NCBI GenBank assembly: GCA_011037195.1 | Contig: JAAEAF010002380.1 | Coordinates: forward strand, 52,485-116,484 | From: Triatoma infestans | Taxonomy: Eukaryota > Arthropoda > Insecta > Hemiptera > Reduviidae | Direction of reading: 5' to 3' | Length of the DNA: 64,000 bases | Shown: piece after piece, positions 1 to 12,534 of the stretch | How the letters are laid out: each line of letters begins with the position of its first letter | Numbering within the stretch: position 1 is the stretch's first letter | Notes under the pieces: generated by a model | Told to the model about the DNA's origin: nothing | What the model saw: the letters and a program-made list of their open reading frames with translations, nothing else | The model's database searches: none | Made by a program: the position numbers and the translations under genes

Positions 1-1654
1 CATGGAGAAAATACACCAAGCTAGCATGCTCGAGCTTACACGCCAAGCGGACGGACTCTATAGTCGGACAGCAAGCTCCATGCACTTTTCCATGAGGCGG
101 GAGTCAATTTCCAGATCGGAGGACCAGCAGGAGTTAACCTGATTAATGAAGAGTGAGTAGAAATTAGCGAATGGTTATAACTGAAGACAAGTGGTCACAA
201 AAGAGAAGGTAATTGTGTGGGTCAAGGTACGGATACAACTTCACAGTGAAGGATTGAACTATACAACGAAATAACTGTTAAATAGAACCAGAAATGAATA
301 GGTAAAAAGAAATATACCTTAAGCCTTGACCAAATAATGTGAAGATTTAGGCGGTTGCAGTAAGGCTTGCCAGCTTACCAGGCGAAACAGCTATTCTCTT
401 ATAAGAAAGATGCTAGTTCTATAATGAAGAAACGCTATTAGTAAGCAATAAACTCTAGCTGATCAGCTTAAAGTGGTTACAAGAAACTAAAGCAGTAAAA
501 TACCCAAAATAAGTGAGTATGGTTGAGGTTAGCTGAAAACTAATAGAAAGTTATACACACTGGCTCAAGTAAAAGATGCACAATATTATGGCAAAAGTAG
601 TAAATGAAAGATATTTACAAAATACAATAAAATACCTGGCGTAATTACCTGGTTTCAGCCTTGAAGTAAGTGAAGAACCTGCTCTAGTAGCCAAATTCGT
701 GAATTTAACCACTCTGCACAAAAGGTCTTGCCAAGGTTTATGGTTAAAATGCAACATTTAATATGTAAAGGTAAGTAGCTCGAAAGAGATAAGAAGATAT
801 AATAATAAATAATAGTAATTAATGAAAATAGAGAGTAAGAGCTACATTAACCAATAAGTTGAATCTTTACCAGTACCAAGCTTGGTACGTATGATTTGTA
901 ATAATATGTGTTGCAAGAATAAATTAGTTGAAAACAGGTTGAAGTATTCAAACAGCCCAACTTGGTGAAATGACGATTTAGCAGAATGGAGATAGAATCT
1001 ACTTTAAAATTGTACAACTGCAGTAGCTGAAGTAAATTTGAGCTGTTAGGCCACAAAAAATGAAATTTCCACTGACAAAACGCATAAATAACTGATAACG
1101 CCACACACACAGAGACGAGATAAAGTGCAGCAAGTAAAATTAAGTAATAATGGCTGGCACAGAAGAAAAAGTCAAAGTGACGCTTCCCTTGGCGGACAGA
1201 CACAAGTGTTCGTACGCCAAATGGATGAATTTGATTGGCTGAAGGTAAGACAAATAGTGCCTTAGCTGGGCTCAATTAGAGGCTTTGTAGCGTTTCAGCC
1301 AAAATAATAGAAATAATGTAAAAATGTTACACACCTAATGCGTGATAAGAAATTATTATAAACATTACGCTTTTATAATAATTCAGGGTTAATAACCCAC
1401 GAATAGAACAGCAGAGTTCGCTTGGCGGCCAACAAACTAAACTGCCACAGGAAATCCAAGCAATTTCAATTCGCGGGTTTTTAAATACGCGACACTCACA
1501 TTCGTTAGTTTTAATTTAAATTGCCATTACAAGTTTGGTCGAGGACTAATAGAAGCATCATTTTTGGTGGTCCACAGTGTGAAAACGCTAAAAAGCATGG
1601 TATAATGTACTGTTTCCCTCTAATTACATTTTTATTTAACATTAAAATTTAAGA
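1..1654. other. Unassigned AT-rich DNA, no recognised gene
   Basis: No repeat head, transposon terminus or protein family was recognised here. Two minus-strand open frames exist (551-757, 68 codons; 847-1275, 142 codons, non-ATG start). The second is rich in hydrophobic residues, but neither resembles a family I know and neither shows splice or promoter context that would support a gene. I treat them as chance open frames. Confidence 0.5.
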
Positions 1655-1838
1655 GGGAAGGGATTAGCTCAGTGATAGCGCGCTGGACTCGTACGTGGGC
1701 ATTCCTCAGGTCCAGCCTAGCAGTGCTTCCTTTGTTGGATTTTCTCTTCCGACATGATGGGTAGTATTGTCTGTCACGAGGCGAATAGTTCACCGAGATG
1801 GTTGGTGCGCCAACGAACGCAGTTTTTGACGCACTTAA
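1655..1838 (+). repeat. SINE-1 copy (tRNA-derived), diverged
   Basis: The 5' end carries a tRNA-like head with an A-box-like block (TTAGCTCAGTGATAGCGCGC), followed by the family's body block (GATTTTCTCTTCC). The same head and body occur at 15995-16205 (+), 28262-28480 (-) and 42623-42879 (-). The 3' half of this copy is strongly diverged and only loosely matches the others. SINEs of this kind are transcribed by RNA polymerase III and moved by a partner LINE. Confidence 0.7.
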
Positions 1839-3241
1839 ATTACAAAATTAAAAACAAGAAATATTAAGGCTACCTAAACGTTCCAAATTTGTAGAAAATA
1901 CAAGTTCGAATTGTAATTACATATTACAGTATGATAAAGTCATGCTAGTCTATTTGTAATCATATTGATATCTCGACTATTCTATTTATCATATTGCTAT
2001 CTTTGCATCCATGTGTATTTATACAATTTCCTATTCTAAGCAAATAAGATACTTAGTTTCATTTTAACAATTGTAAAAAGTAGTTTGAAAATTTCACCCC
2101 GGATTTATTAACACCATGGAGAATGCAAAATAGAAAATCCATCCAAAAGGTTAAATATTTTATTGCCTCATTCTTCAATAATTTTTTTTTTTACTTCTCA
2201 TATTTTTAATCTAAAACCACCATCTTACTTATTATTTCTTATTTCTTTCATTTCCTCAAGCTCTTTTTATTTCCTTCATATTTCTTTATTTCCTCAGGAT
2301 TGAACTTTCTTTTAGTAAGTTTTATTACTAAACCATCTTGAGATTACTTCTATTTCAAAAGTATAAACAAGTTCTATTGTAAAGAGATTTCCCGTATAGC
2401 CTAAGGTTACTTCGTCTTGAATGGTATTACATGTAGGGGAAGTAAATAGTCTTCAAGTGGTTATTCTAAAAACTATTCACCAAACCAATTCAAACGTATT
2501 TCATTTTAATTCCAAGAGTATTACTAATGAAATCAGTATCACACATTAAAATGTTGGTTTCATAAACTATACTTTAATAGAAATTAAACTAGTTTTTGGG
2601 AATTTTGATAATTATTTGACATAATTGCAAAATCAATACACGTACTTTGAGTATGTTGTCACCTCACGGAGATTAATTTGCAATAATAATTTATTGCCTT
2701 ACTAATTAATTATATTTTAAAATTCTCTCCTTTTTTTTTTTTAATTAATTAATTTTTAAGCAAGGTGATAACGGTAACTTATTTCTCTTTAGACACTGTT
2801 TTAGTGTAATCATGAAAATTTTGGAGAACTCTCTGCCTGGCAAAAAAATCTATATAAAAATGGTTAACAAAAAAATCTTTAAAAAGTAAAGAGTGAACTC
2901 TTAGATTAAGAGCAAATTGAAAGAGTTCATTGGGTGTAAATGTGCTCGCGGTCGCAGGTTGGCAAACCCTGCTTCACCACACACACATTCACTCAAACTT
3001 ACGAGACTTACAAACACCGAAACCAGATTATGGAGTCACAATATAACTTTTAGATTGCAGGTAAGTATGGCTTTATTAACAAGCATATTATAAGCAAATT
3101 AAGCGCCCAGCATTTATAGCTCTGTAAGTACCTAAAACACTCCAGTATTTAAGTTGAAACCATATCTATGGTTTGTTATGAACTGAAATTTCCATCATAC
3201 TACGATATATTTCTTCAGCACTCTTGTTGGCCTACCAATTA
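1839..3241. other. Unassigned AT-rich DNA
   Basis: No open frame of note and no recognisable repeat. Poly-T and poly-A tracts are frequent. A short GC-richer patch at about 2930-3000 is unassigned. Confidence 0.5.
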
Positions 3242-3293
3242 AAGCAACAATTATCCTGAAGAAATCTAGTGAAATCTGGGCGAAATGTTGGTT
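3242..3293 (+). ncRNA. Hammerhead-ribozyme-like motif (decayed, type III layout)
   Basis: The order is stem III 5' strand (3242-3249, AAGCAACA), core CTGAAGA (3256-3262, fits CUGANGA), a stem II region, GAAA (3282-3285) and stem III 3' strand (3286-3293, TGTTGGTT). Stem III pairs at 7 of 8 positions. The bases expected to form the NUH cleavage triplet are mutated and stem II is weak, so this copy is probably inactive. A better-paired relative lies at 40238-40301 on the other strand. Confidence 0.4.
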
Positions 3294-3299
3294 TACATT

Positions 3300-6060
3300 A
3301 AACCACTGACTAGAGCCCCTAACTTGAAGCCCTTTATGTTTTACATAACAATGGGCTGTGGAATCATGAAAGTTCCTACTGATAAGGGGCATATTATAAT
3401 GCTTTTAGCAGTAAAAGACTTTAAAAAGTACTTCAACCATTTGAGTAAGGCAGCATTTTCTTATATTGTAAAACATATATGTAATATATTAAGTAATAAA
3501 AAGTATATCTCACGTATGGAAAGCGAGAGAATGAATTAAATACATACTAAATTAATAAATTATACTGTAGCAGAAGTTAGTGGTGTAATGTATAACTAGG
3601 TAATAACATAGTTCGTGCATTCTGTTATATTGGAAGTGAGAAACTTATTGCAACTACCGCATAGCGAATATGAATTTAGTCATTTTATTATGTTCTCTTA
3701 TTTGAAGTTACATGTTTGTTTGCATAAGTATTGATCATACTTAAAGTTCTGGGTCATAGAAGGGGAATATTATAAATATTACATATATACCTCGTTTCTC
3801 CACCGATTAAATAGTTTAGAAACAATACCGCAAATATAATAAATTAGATTTACAATGGAACAAGCTAAAATAGTAATTATATAATTCCTAATCAAGGAGA
3901 GGTTGCACCGGTAATAAAGCATTTATTAATATTAATGATTTTTTTTAAATATGCAAGAAATTATATTAATCTTCATAGACAAGCATAAAAAGTTATTTTT
4001 CTTTCCTACTGGTACTTATTACATGGTATATACCTCGAAACATCTAAAGAACTGTTGCTGCTTGTATATCTTGAGGCTTCAATTTAATTATATAGATACA
4101 ATTTTTAATTTGCCCACCCATAGGTTACCCAAAATTGTGGATCTTGAGGTCATAGTGCTTAATTCAGGTGAACGAGTTGGCTCGGAACCATAATTGTGCC
4201 CTTCGGTTTACAAATGACAACATTGAGTGTTGACCTTCTTCCTTCTCCAAGTTGTTAACAAACATGAAAAATGCAAAGAATTATAGTGTTTGTAGCCTAT
4301 TATTACTAAACCCCTGGGCGCATATAACAATCCCAAAGAAGACCAACAACATACCAGGTCTAGAACAATAATCCAGACCCACCTAAAATTCACCTCAGTC
4401 TAAACAAACCGAACCTTAAAGAGAAATAGCTTAAGCTAAAGAGCCACCTTAAGTGGAGATCCCCCTATTCTCTTTAAATCGCATTGCACAGTAAGGAAAC
4501 CAACCAGATGCCTGAACGAGGTCCATAAAAGGCTCAGCAACATCTCGTTAGTAGCCTTTTCCGGATTTCCAGTGAACATCTTTCACTACCGACAACCTAT
4601 TGTGATGGATGCCAGAAATTTAAAAATATATTTTATTTGAAATTATGAAGAAAATCTAACATTCGCTGGCAAAAGGGACTATTCAGGTAGAAGACCACCA
4701 TGACAGAAGAGTTCATTGAATTTGTTTAGCTTTGTCTTCTAGAGTTCACAGAACCTAGCAGCTTTGTCTTTCTACCCCTTCTTCCAGGGGAAGATTTGTA
4801 CTAATAAGATAAGGCATTCTTTCGACAGTCTGAACTAAAAGCTCAACTAGAACACTTGATTCAGGAATCGCTATCTTAGTATCAGTGCCAGTCATATATT
4901 AAAACATAGCTAGTTTCAGATATTACTGTGATATTGTAAAGTACTTAAATTCACTTAGAGAAAATATCTATTTTAAAAACAGTGGGATTTCTTGATTAGT
5001 TCTAATACTTCTCTCTTAAACATATGTACTCGCAAGCCCTTTACAAAACTGCTCGTGCTACAAGCTACTACTACACAAACAACAAACTACATCAAAAACA
5101 TTTCACTATTAAGCTCATCCATAAAGAAGAATGCTGGGGAAGAATCCGTGACTGGAAGCTTGTCAGACATGTGACTAAAGACCCACCACCAGCAGGCTCG
5201 GAGCCAATTAAAGGGAATGAGACGCCTAATTGGGCAAACTATCCATCTTCATATTCCTAAAAGTTCACATATGACCTGGTATCCAAACTATAGACTTACA
5301 TCCTTTAAGTAAGAAAGCTCTTGCAGTCTTCTAAAACCAACTTGGTGAAGACACATGAACACAGCACTTTGACGCAGCTTGACTGTCCGAGCAGATTCAA
5401 ACAACTTTCAAGTTAGTGTTACGTACCCGCTCATCCAAAATACAACATAGAATAGCAAGAACAACTGGACAACAGTGGCCCATTCACCAAGAGATATTGC
5501 CCAGTGATATCTCCTGTCTCAGGATAGATGGCAGACATTCATCCTATCCATACTTACCATCAATTCTGGAACCGTCACTCTAAAAACGCAGGTAACAATC
5601 AGCTTTCACAACAGACAGACGCAATATTCTCTAGTAACCTGATACTGTAAGAATAAGCGAAAAACGAAAATCTTCAACATTCTGTGTTTGAGGCCTAAAA
5701 TTAAATGAATTAGAGGGAAATTACTTTATCTGAATTATAATCCTCTTTTGGCCCGAGTCAGAGAGGACAACTGTAACTTTTTTTGGGCAACTGTAATAGA
5801 ATGTATATTATGAATTATGCTCATCATGTATTGTTCTATTAAAAAGAATTAGTGGTTCTTTTTAATTATTAAATTACAGAATGCCATACTGCACTTATTA
5901 ATGGATTAGATCTTCTCTTGATTATATTATTATTTTTATATTTTATTTATTTATTGTATTTTTTTTTACTATTGTTCTTATTTATTTCTTTTTGCTTGTA
6001 CATTATATACTATTATTTATTTTCATTTTTCTATATTTTTTTTTTTGTATGCAAATACTT
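3300..6060. other. Unassigned DNA, no recognised gene
   Basis: Several short open frames (3285-3539, 3951-4193, 4992-5174, 5024-5260) show no recognisable family. The 4400-5700 stretch is less AT-rich than its surroundings but matches nothing I recognise. 5900-6050 is a low-complexity T/A tract whose translation is only runs of hydrophobic residues. Confidence 0.5.
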
Positions 6061-6061
6061 A

Positions 6062-6660
6062 TGTAAATACGGCGGCTGGTATGGGTGCCGGGACACAAGA
6101 GGATAAAAGGTAATGAACTAGCCGACCAACTGGTCAGGAATGGAGCGAACTCCCCTTTCTGTGGGCCGGAACCTGTTCATATCGTCGTCTGTGGGCCAGT
6201 TCCAGAGAACATAATCGTCACTGGAGGCTAAGTACTGGGGCAAAACACGGCAAAATGGTTATGCCAGAGTTGTGTAAAAGAAGAACCAGAGAGACCCTGG
6301 GTCTAAGCAGTTATCAGATTTGTCTGATAACGGGCCTGTATACACGGCATGGTAGGTTCAAGAAACATCTGCACTAGTTGGGATTATTTGATTCAAAGCC
6401 CTTGTATAGACTGTGTCAGGAGGAGGAGGAGGACACGGCTCTCACCTGTTGTTGATTGCGTCGCAATCGCCAGAGTGAGGTATTAGATCTTCGGCACGTT
6501 GACACCGGAGGAAATCGAACTTCAAGAAGGACTAATGGGGAAGGTTCTGAACTTCATGAAGAGGGAAGGATCCCTCTATTAGGCATTAAGGAGTGGGCAC
6601 AATAAGCCTCAATGGGTAGGCTGCAGTGCCTGGGTTACAGTCCTCCCCCCCTGAGTCATT
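6062..6660 (+). pseudogene. LINE ORF2 C-terminal relic (RNase H end plus zinc-knuckle region)
   Basis: Translation gives WVPGH and, shortly after, GNELADQL: the last catalytic block of the RNase H domain found in R1/I/jockey-type LINE ORF2. About 330 bp downstream an acidic stretch (CQEEEEDTAL) leads, after a frame change, into a leucine-rich segment. This is the usual place of the C-terminal CCHC region of such ORF2 proteins. In-frame stops and at least one frameshift show it is dead. The upstream RNase H residues and the reverse transcriptase are missing (5' truncation). Clade assignment is inference. Confidence 0.7.
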
Positions 6661-6832
6661 GTATGTTCTAAGTAAACACGAGTGCTATAATGCTACCATT
6701 ACTATAATCCATCATGCCTCCGGCAGACGGATTTTCCATGCCTTAAATTACTATATACTTTTCTTAGATTGTATTTTAATAGAACTTAATGTAATATTTT
6801 ATTGTTATTATTATTATTATTATGAGAAAAGC
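6660..6832 (+). repeat. LINE family A 3' UTR fragment
   Basis: The block CCTCCGGCAGACGGATTTTC (6718-6737), followed by an AT-rich stretch and a (TTA)n tail, matches the 3' end of family A copies at 39090-40197 (+) and 29165-30143 (-). Only the untranslated end is present here. It directly abuts the RNase H relic, so the two may be one element or two adjacent insertions. Confidence 0.55.
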
Positions 6833-6839
6833 TAGTATT

Positions 6840-7740
6840 AGCTAGTAAAACTTTTCTTTTCTATCCATCCAGAGAGTGGTAGTTATGGAGATGTATTTTT
6901 AGCAAAGGAGGGAGTTTTCTAAGTAACCTACCCTATATAACCAACCCTACCGCTTCTCTACTACTCTATGAAATGATAGAAGTGTATATATACATAATAT
7001 TCTAGATCTGCAATGCTGAATGCCTGTAGATATAACCTGTAGCAATAGGTCCCTGTGGTTGGTATATGAGAAAGGTAGTGGATTCAGAAAATCTAGACGG
7101 TTTGGTCGGATGGGAACTTGGGTTCGTAATCTACAATTCCAATCAACAATAGTAGTAGGAGTTGGGGGTACTAGCGGACCTTGAGAAGAGAAGTAACTGT
7201 TTACACCAAACTCAACATATAACATTCCATTCTCTCACTACATCAGATTAGTTATAATTGAAATATAGCAGTTCCTAACATATTAACATAATTTTCATTA
7301 AGTAATGTTTTCATGTTGCTTTTTTATTATTATCAATCATTATAATTATTTCGCATTATGCACTCGCTTCGGCAATGCATGTAACTATTTTACAATAAGA
7401 AAGAAGCAGACAACATTAGCTATTCGGTGGGTATCATCAAAATGTAAAGGCGTTTCTACAATTATCAATAAGAGATGATTATATTTTATTGAAATGATGA
7501 GGCTGTTTTTAATTTCTGTTACTATTGTCAGAGAAAATATTGCAATCGTATCAAATATTCCAAATTGATTTTTCTCAGAAAATACAGATTTTGTGGTGCC
7601 TACAATAGGAAAAATACTTATTTAGCGAATGCTATATATGTATGCACTGCCTATGAGGGATGTTTCCAAAATTGTGGCAATCATTCTGCCGTTTGGAAGG
7701 TTCTGGAAAGTTTGTTTTGCAATAAATAGTAGCCATTTAT
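6840..7740. other. Unassigned DNA
   Basis: A minus-strand open frame of 92 codons (6947-7225) shows no known motif. Nothing else was recognised. Confidence 0.45.
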
Positions 7741-8035
7741 CTAAGTCTTTTGGACAGTACTGTTGCATTGGAATGTCAATTTACACGCCAATGCCAAGCA
7801 CGACAACTTGAGGCCTTACACTGCCTTCATTTTAAACGATTTGCTCGGGGAAGTTTTTCCACACACATCATATTCCCCGGATTTGGCATTCAGCGTATCC
7901 CGCCTGTTTTCAGAACTGAAACAACTACTGCTTGTGATAAAATTTAAGCAACTAAAGATCGACAATGGGTAAGCGATATTCCAAAAAAACTTTGTTGAAA
8001 TCGATCTTAGAAATTGTGGAAATTGTGTTGAAAAA
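7740..8035 (+). pseudogene. Mariner transposase remnant (3' part)
   Basis: The frame starting near 7763 reads HDNLRPYTA and then SYSPDLA, matching the second and third catalytic blocks (HDNARPHTA and YSPDLAPSDY) of mariner-type DD34D transposases. Downstream, after a stop, a segment ending in CVEKFHYN resembles the usual C-terminus with a conserved Cys. There are frameshifts, the first catalytic Asp region is not recognisable and no terminal inverted repeats were found. It is a dead 3' fragment. Confidence 0.65.
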
Positions 8036-8059
8036 TTTCATTATAATATTGAAGAAAAT

Positions 8060-9398
8060 GAATAAAATTAGAAATTTATAGAACTGCAATGAAATCAAAT
8101 CAGGTTTGCCGAGAAAATTTGTCACACAAAAGCGTTGAACTCAATTATTCCAATACCACTGCTATAATCATAGTACCATCGCTTCCATTGTGCCCCCAAG
8201 CGCACTTTATGCATCACGCTCACTGCTATTTTTTCTTGTGCTCAACTTGGACAAGAAGCTATCATAGGTGTGAAAGAATTTAAGCCTAGTATCTAATAGC
8301 CCCACTTCTAATCCAACTATTATGAAGTCGCAACAAGAAGTTTAAGCAAGCTACCAAAATGGAAACTGCCAGTCAAGCATTTAAGAGCTTACTATGATTC
8401 TCAATTCTACTCTCTAGAAGTTACGCAAACTGTATGTAACAAGCAATCATCAGTCTCAACTCCTTCTCTGGTAAAGGCAATTTTACAGACCAGAAAGTCT
8501 TTACTGAGCTATAGCCACACTGCTAGCTCACCACTGTTAGAACTAGCAAGAGTTCTAATTAGCCATATCATAATATGAAGCGACTCACATAGCATACGCT
8601 ATCAATCTACATCATCATCAAACGAGCTAACCAATATCATCACTCTTCGCTCGGTGACTCTATCATTAATATACTCTCATCTTCTTCTTAGTTACGTTGA
8701 GTAAATGTTAGGAAGTGAGTTTTATGTGTACATCATATCTTTCCTGTTACCTGAGTATGGAATTTTATTATTAAGGCTTTGATAACTTCTTGTAGGAAGG
8801 ATATGTCTAGGCTAGTGTGGAATGTATTATTGGATTCACAGTAGGGAGCGTTGACAATGGTTCTAAGGATTTAGAATTTGCCTAAAAATGGATACAACTT
8901 AGTTTCCAACGCCTCAGACAAACTCCACAGTTCGATTTCGTATGTCCTAATAGGTTTTTAAGATTGCTTCATAGTTAAGTCTTTTACTTTGTAGAGGGAG
9001 TTTCGATCTGCCGTTCAGAACTATATTTTCAGTAATTTGAATCATTTGAGGGTTCTTTTCTTTTGAGTCTTGACTGTAAATTCCATTTAGATTGTGCACT
9101 GTAACTTTCTACAACTTCTGTTATATTAAAATAGATTTAAATGAATTACTAGATTTCCATGTTCGTAGAAAATGGGTTTCTTCAAATGTGCTATTTCATG
9201 AAATTGATTTCTGAAAATTTGGGAGATTTTCGTGGAAACCAATTTTAACCAATTTTCCTTAAACTTAAAACACTAAACGCTTCTATTTATATAAATATAA
9301 CACTTTTATTTGATACATTTTTTGTTGTTGGAAAATTAGACTTAAAATGGGTATGTATGGGTATGGAGTTTTGACTTTAAATTGCTATCATAAGCTTT
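8060..9398. other. Unassigned DNA
   Basis: No convincing open frame, repeat head or terminal repeat was recognised in this stretch. Confidence 0.45.
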
Positions 9399-10318
9399 GA
9401 TCGAAGAACAGCTATAGATAGTTGCTTAAGCCCTAAAAATATCAACAAATCCAAAGCCAACCACCTATATTATTTACATTTATCGTTAAGACTAGCTAAC
9501 CCTAAAAAAAAAACCTTATGACCCAAAAGCCCATGAAGGACCAAGGCTTGCCAGACGGCGATTTGAAAGGAGGGGATTTGATCAGATTATCTACCTGTTA
9601 TAAGTACGGCATTCCTTTTTATAGTGTAAAACCTCTGTATATCATCAGATAAGCCTAGTAAAGAAATTAGGACGCCCAAATAATAACAGATAAAGGATAT
9701 AGGACCCTAATAACAAGCTCACTGTTGTCTGTAACGAGAGAACACTGTCTGGAGGCCGGCAGTGCATTTAGAAGGCTCCGGGCGCTAGTGTGACCTTAGA
9801 TGTTGGCACGCCTTAAATTAAAACAATAACAAAAAAACAAGCCCAGTATTCTGCTAGACTGGCGTAAAAAGACAATTCAGATGGTCTCGATGTTACGATT
9901 TCCCGAAATTATCAAGAGTTATACTTCGAAATAAAACAGATGTATAAAGCTATACAGTGCTGAAATCCAAAAGCTACTGTAGGTAATCAAGGAATACCGA
10001 CTGAAAATCTGCTCGAGGTACAAAAATCGGTCTTCCTTGGAAACCCTAGATTCATAATATAAAAAAACCTATGGCACAACAGCCCATGAAGGGCTAAGGT
10101 TTGCCAGACGGCGATTTGAATAGGGGGGCGTGTGGTAAGCATGCCGCAGTTCCCACACCGTTTAGTTCCGGCCTTCGCTACCTAGGGCGCTATTAACTGT
10201 AGCTTTCCACTTTTTATCATGATGCTGGGCCAACACTGACTTTGCCCTCACGGGAATCGAACCCTGAATTCTCGCACGAAAGGCGAGTGCGCTAGCCACT
10301 AGACCAACGCGTGAGGAC
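9399..10318 (+). repeat. Long inverted repeat, left arm (about 920 bp)
   Basis: This stretch reappears as its reverse complement at 11065-11972. Arms are colinear apart from small indels; the segments I compared are clearly over 90% identical. The arm is composite. Its inner end is a minus-strand tRNA-like head (10318 leftwards) whose D-arm and anticodon loop resemble tRNA-Glu (TTC). It also contains a SINE-1 tail (about 9716-9828) and two direct copies of a block containing GCCAGACGGCGATTTGAA, about 560 bp apart. Both arms carry the SINE-1 tail at the same place, so the inverted duplication came after that insertion. Confidence 0.9.
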
Positions 10319-11064
10319 AAGATTAGCTAAACCTTTAGTATATACTCAAAGGTTGAAGGAAATTTGTCAATTAGAATTGTATATTTGCAGTAACCGAAGG
10401 TCTTGTGTTTCCCATCAGAATTTTAGTAAATTGCCTTAATACTGATATTTTTTTTCATTCCATCTGTTCATTCTTACTTACGGGAAATTTGATATGAATC
10501 AAATCTGTAATTTGTTCTTTTGAAAGAAAGAACTTTTATCTACTTATAAATTAATGTTTTCTAATTTAATATTAATACTTTTATTAATATATTATATTTA
10601 TATGTATATATATATACATAAAAAAACATGTAATTTAGTCATAAATACATAAGCAGGGTGGTTAATATGAAGTAAATACAAATCCGTGAACATTAAAATT
10701 CACTGAAGGTAGTTATGTGGAGATACGCAATGTGCATAAATTAGGTTCCATGCATACAAATTGTTTGTCGTATATGGAGGATGGTTAAAGCATGTAGTGG
10801 GGTTAATCTCTCATCCCATTTGTGACCTTATATGTAACCTTTTGGTTGGATAGTAAGTGGATAACAACGAGAGGTCATCTATGGTTATCTGAAATAATTC
10901 TAAATAATCTAACACAAGAAAATGGCTACTAACAAAGTATTATTACAAAAATGTTTACACCATTAAAAATAAATAAATAAATAAATATATTATGCTACTG
11001 AAGCCATTTGAATATCAGTAATTCTGTTTTCAAGAACAAATTTTAAAATTTGTTTAGCATTATG
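10319..11064. other. Spacer of the long inverted repeat
   Basis: About 746 bp of AT-rich DNA separate the two arms. No coding potential or repeat family was recognised in it. Confidence 0.7.
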
Positions 11065-11972
11065 GTCCTCACGCGTTGGTTTAGTGGCTAGCGCATTCGC
11101 CTTTCGTGTTCGATTCCTGTGAAGGCAAAGTGGTGTTAACCCAGCATCGTGATAAAAGTGGGAAGCTACAGTTAGCAGCGCCCTAGATAGCAAAGGCCGG
11201 AACTAAACGGCGTGGGAATTGTGGCGTGATTACCACACGCCCTCCTATTCATATCGCCGTCTGGCAAGCCTTGGCTCTTCATGGGCTGTTGTGCCATAGG
11301 TTTTTTTGTATTATGAATCTAGGGTTTTCAAGGAGGACCGATTTTCGTACCTCGAGCAGAATTTCAGTCGGTAGCCTTTAATTACCTACAGTAGCTTTTG
11401 GATTTCAGCACCGTATAGCTTTATACATCTGTTTTAGTTCGAAGCACAGCTCTTGATACTTTCTGGAAATCGTGACATTGAGACGATCTGAATTGTCTAC
11501 TTACGCCAGTCTAGCAGCAGAATATTGGGCTTGTTTTTTTGTTTTTGTTTTAATTTAAGGCGAGCCAACATCTAAGGTCATTGACGCCCCGAGCCTTCTC
11601 AGTGCACTGCCGGCCTCCAGACAGTGTTCTCTCGTTACAGACAACAGTGAGCTTGTTATTAGGGTCCTATATCCTTTATCTGTTATTATTTGGGCGTCCT
11701 AATTTCTTTACTAGGCTTATCTGATAATATGCAGAGGTTTTACATTATAAAAAGGAATGCCGTACTTATTATCAGGTAGATAATCTGATCAAATCCCCTC
11801 CTTTCAAATCGCCGTCTAGCAAGCCTTGGTCCTTCATGGGCTTTTGGGCCATAAGGTTTTTTTTTTTAGGGTTAGCTAGTCTTAACGATAAATGTAAATA
11901 ATATAGGTGGTTAGCTTTGGATTTGTTGATATTTTTAGGGCTTAAGCAACTATCTATAGCTGTTCTTCGATC
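11065..11972 (-). repeat. Long inverted repeat, right arm (about 908 bp)
   Basis: Reverse complement of 9399-10318. It opens with the tRNA-Glu-like head on the plus strand (TCCTCACGCGTTGGTTTAGT), here lacking about 14 bases around the anticodon 3' stem. It ends at about 11972, where similarity to the left arm is lost after a short weakly matching stretch to 11982. The open frame at 11772-12062 is only a reading of this repeat. Confidence 0.9.
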
Positions 11973-11982
11973 CTTGAAAGCT

Positions 11983-12534
11983 CTGCCTTGGAAAAAAAGA
12001 AGAAGATAGAATATCAAAAAAGTAAAATGTAAAAGTATAAAAAGAAACTCTGTAAAATTCAACAGGCTGTCTGGGTTTTATAAAAGATGCTCGTTATTTT
12101 TTTTTACCATTCTTCTATCATATTTTACAGTTTTACCACCATCTAGTAATATAGCTATGCTTAGAGTCTTTTCACGCGGGTTATAAAACCATCATAGTCT
12201 GTTGAAAAATACGTAATGGACAGAATAAAGCGCAAAAGGAATGTTTCATCTGCGCTATCTAACAAGAGTGTATGGCGCGGAAGTGGACGGAATTGGGAAA
12301 GCCCATTTCTTCTGAACAAAGTCAAGAAGTAGTCACAACAAAGTCGGATGAATAAACTTTCCTTGGCTGACAGAATGAAAGAACTGTCTTTATATTCCAT
12401 AAAAAAAGTATGTACAAGTTCGAACAAAAATAGAAATATCCCAGTAATAAAAATTAACCTAATTATTCAACTGAAAAGGAAACTTTAGAGCAACAAAAAT
12501 AAGTTGTGACTTGAAATAATAAAGAATTAAGAAA
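11983..12534. other. Unassigned DNA
   Basis: An 88-codon minus-strand open frame (12161-12427) has no recognisable domain. Nothing else was seen. Confidence 0.45.

Noticed and set aside
1150..1242. Short plus-strand frame starting MAGTEEKVKV
   Set aside because: Only 30 codons, no recognised family, no supporting splice or promoter signal.
10248..10318. Possible genuine tRNA-Glu gene (acceptor, D and anticodon arms recognisable on the minus strand)
   Set aside because: The T stem is imperfect, the sequence continues into a repeat body, and a mutated second copy lies at 11065; a SINE head is the better reading.
11772..12062. 96-codon minus-strand open frame
   Set aside because: Most of it lies in the right arm of the long inverted repeat; no protein motif.
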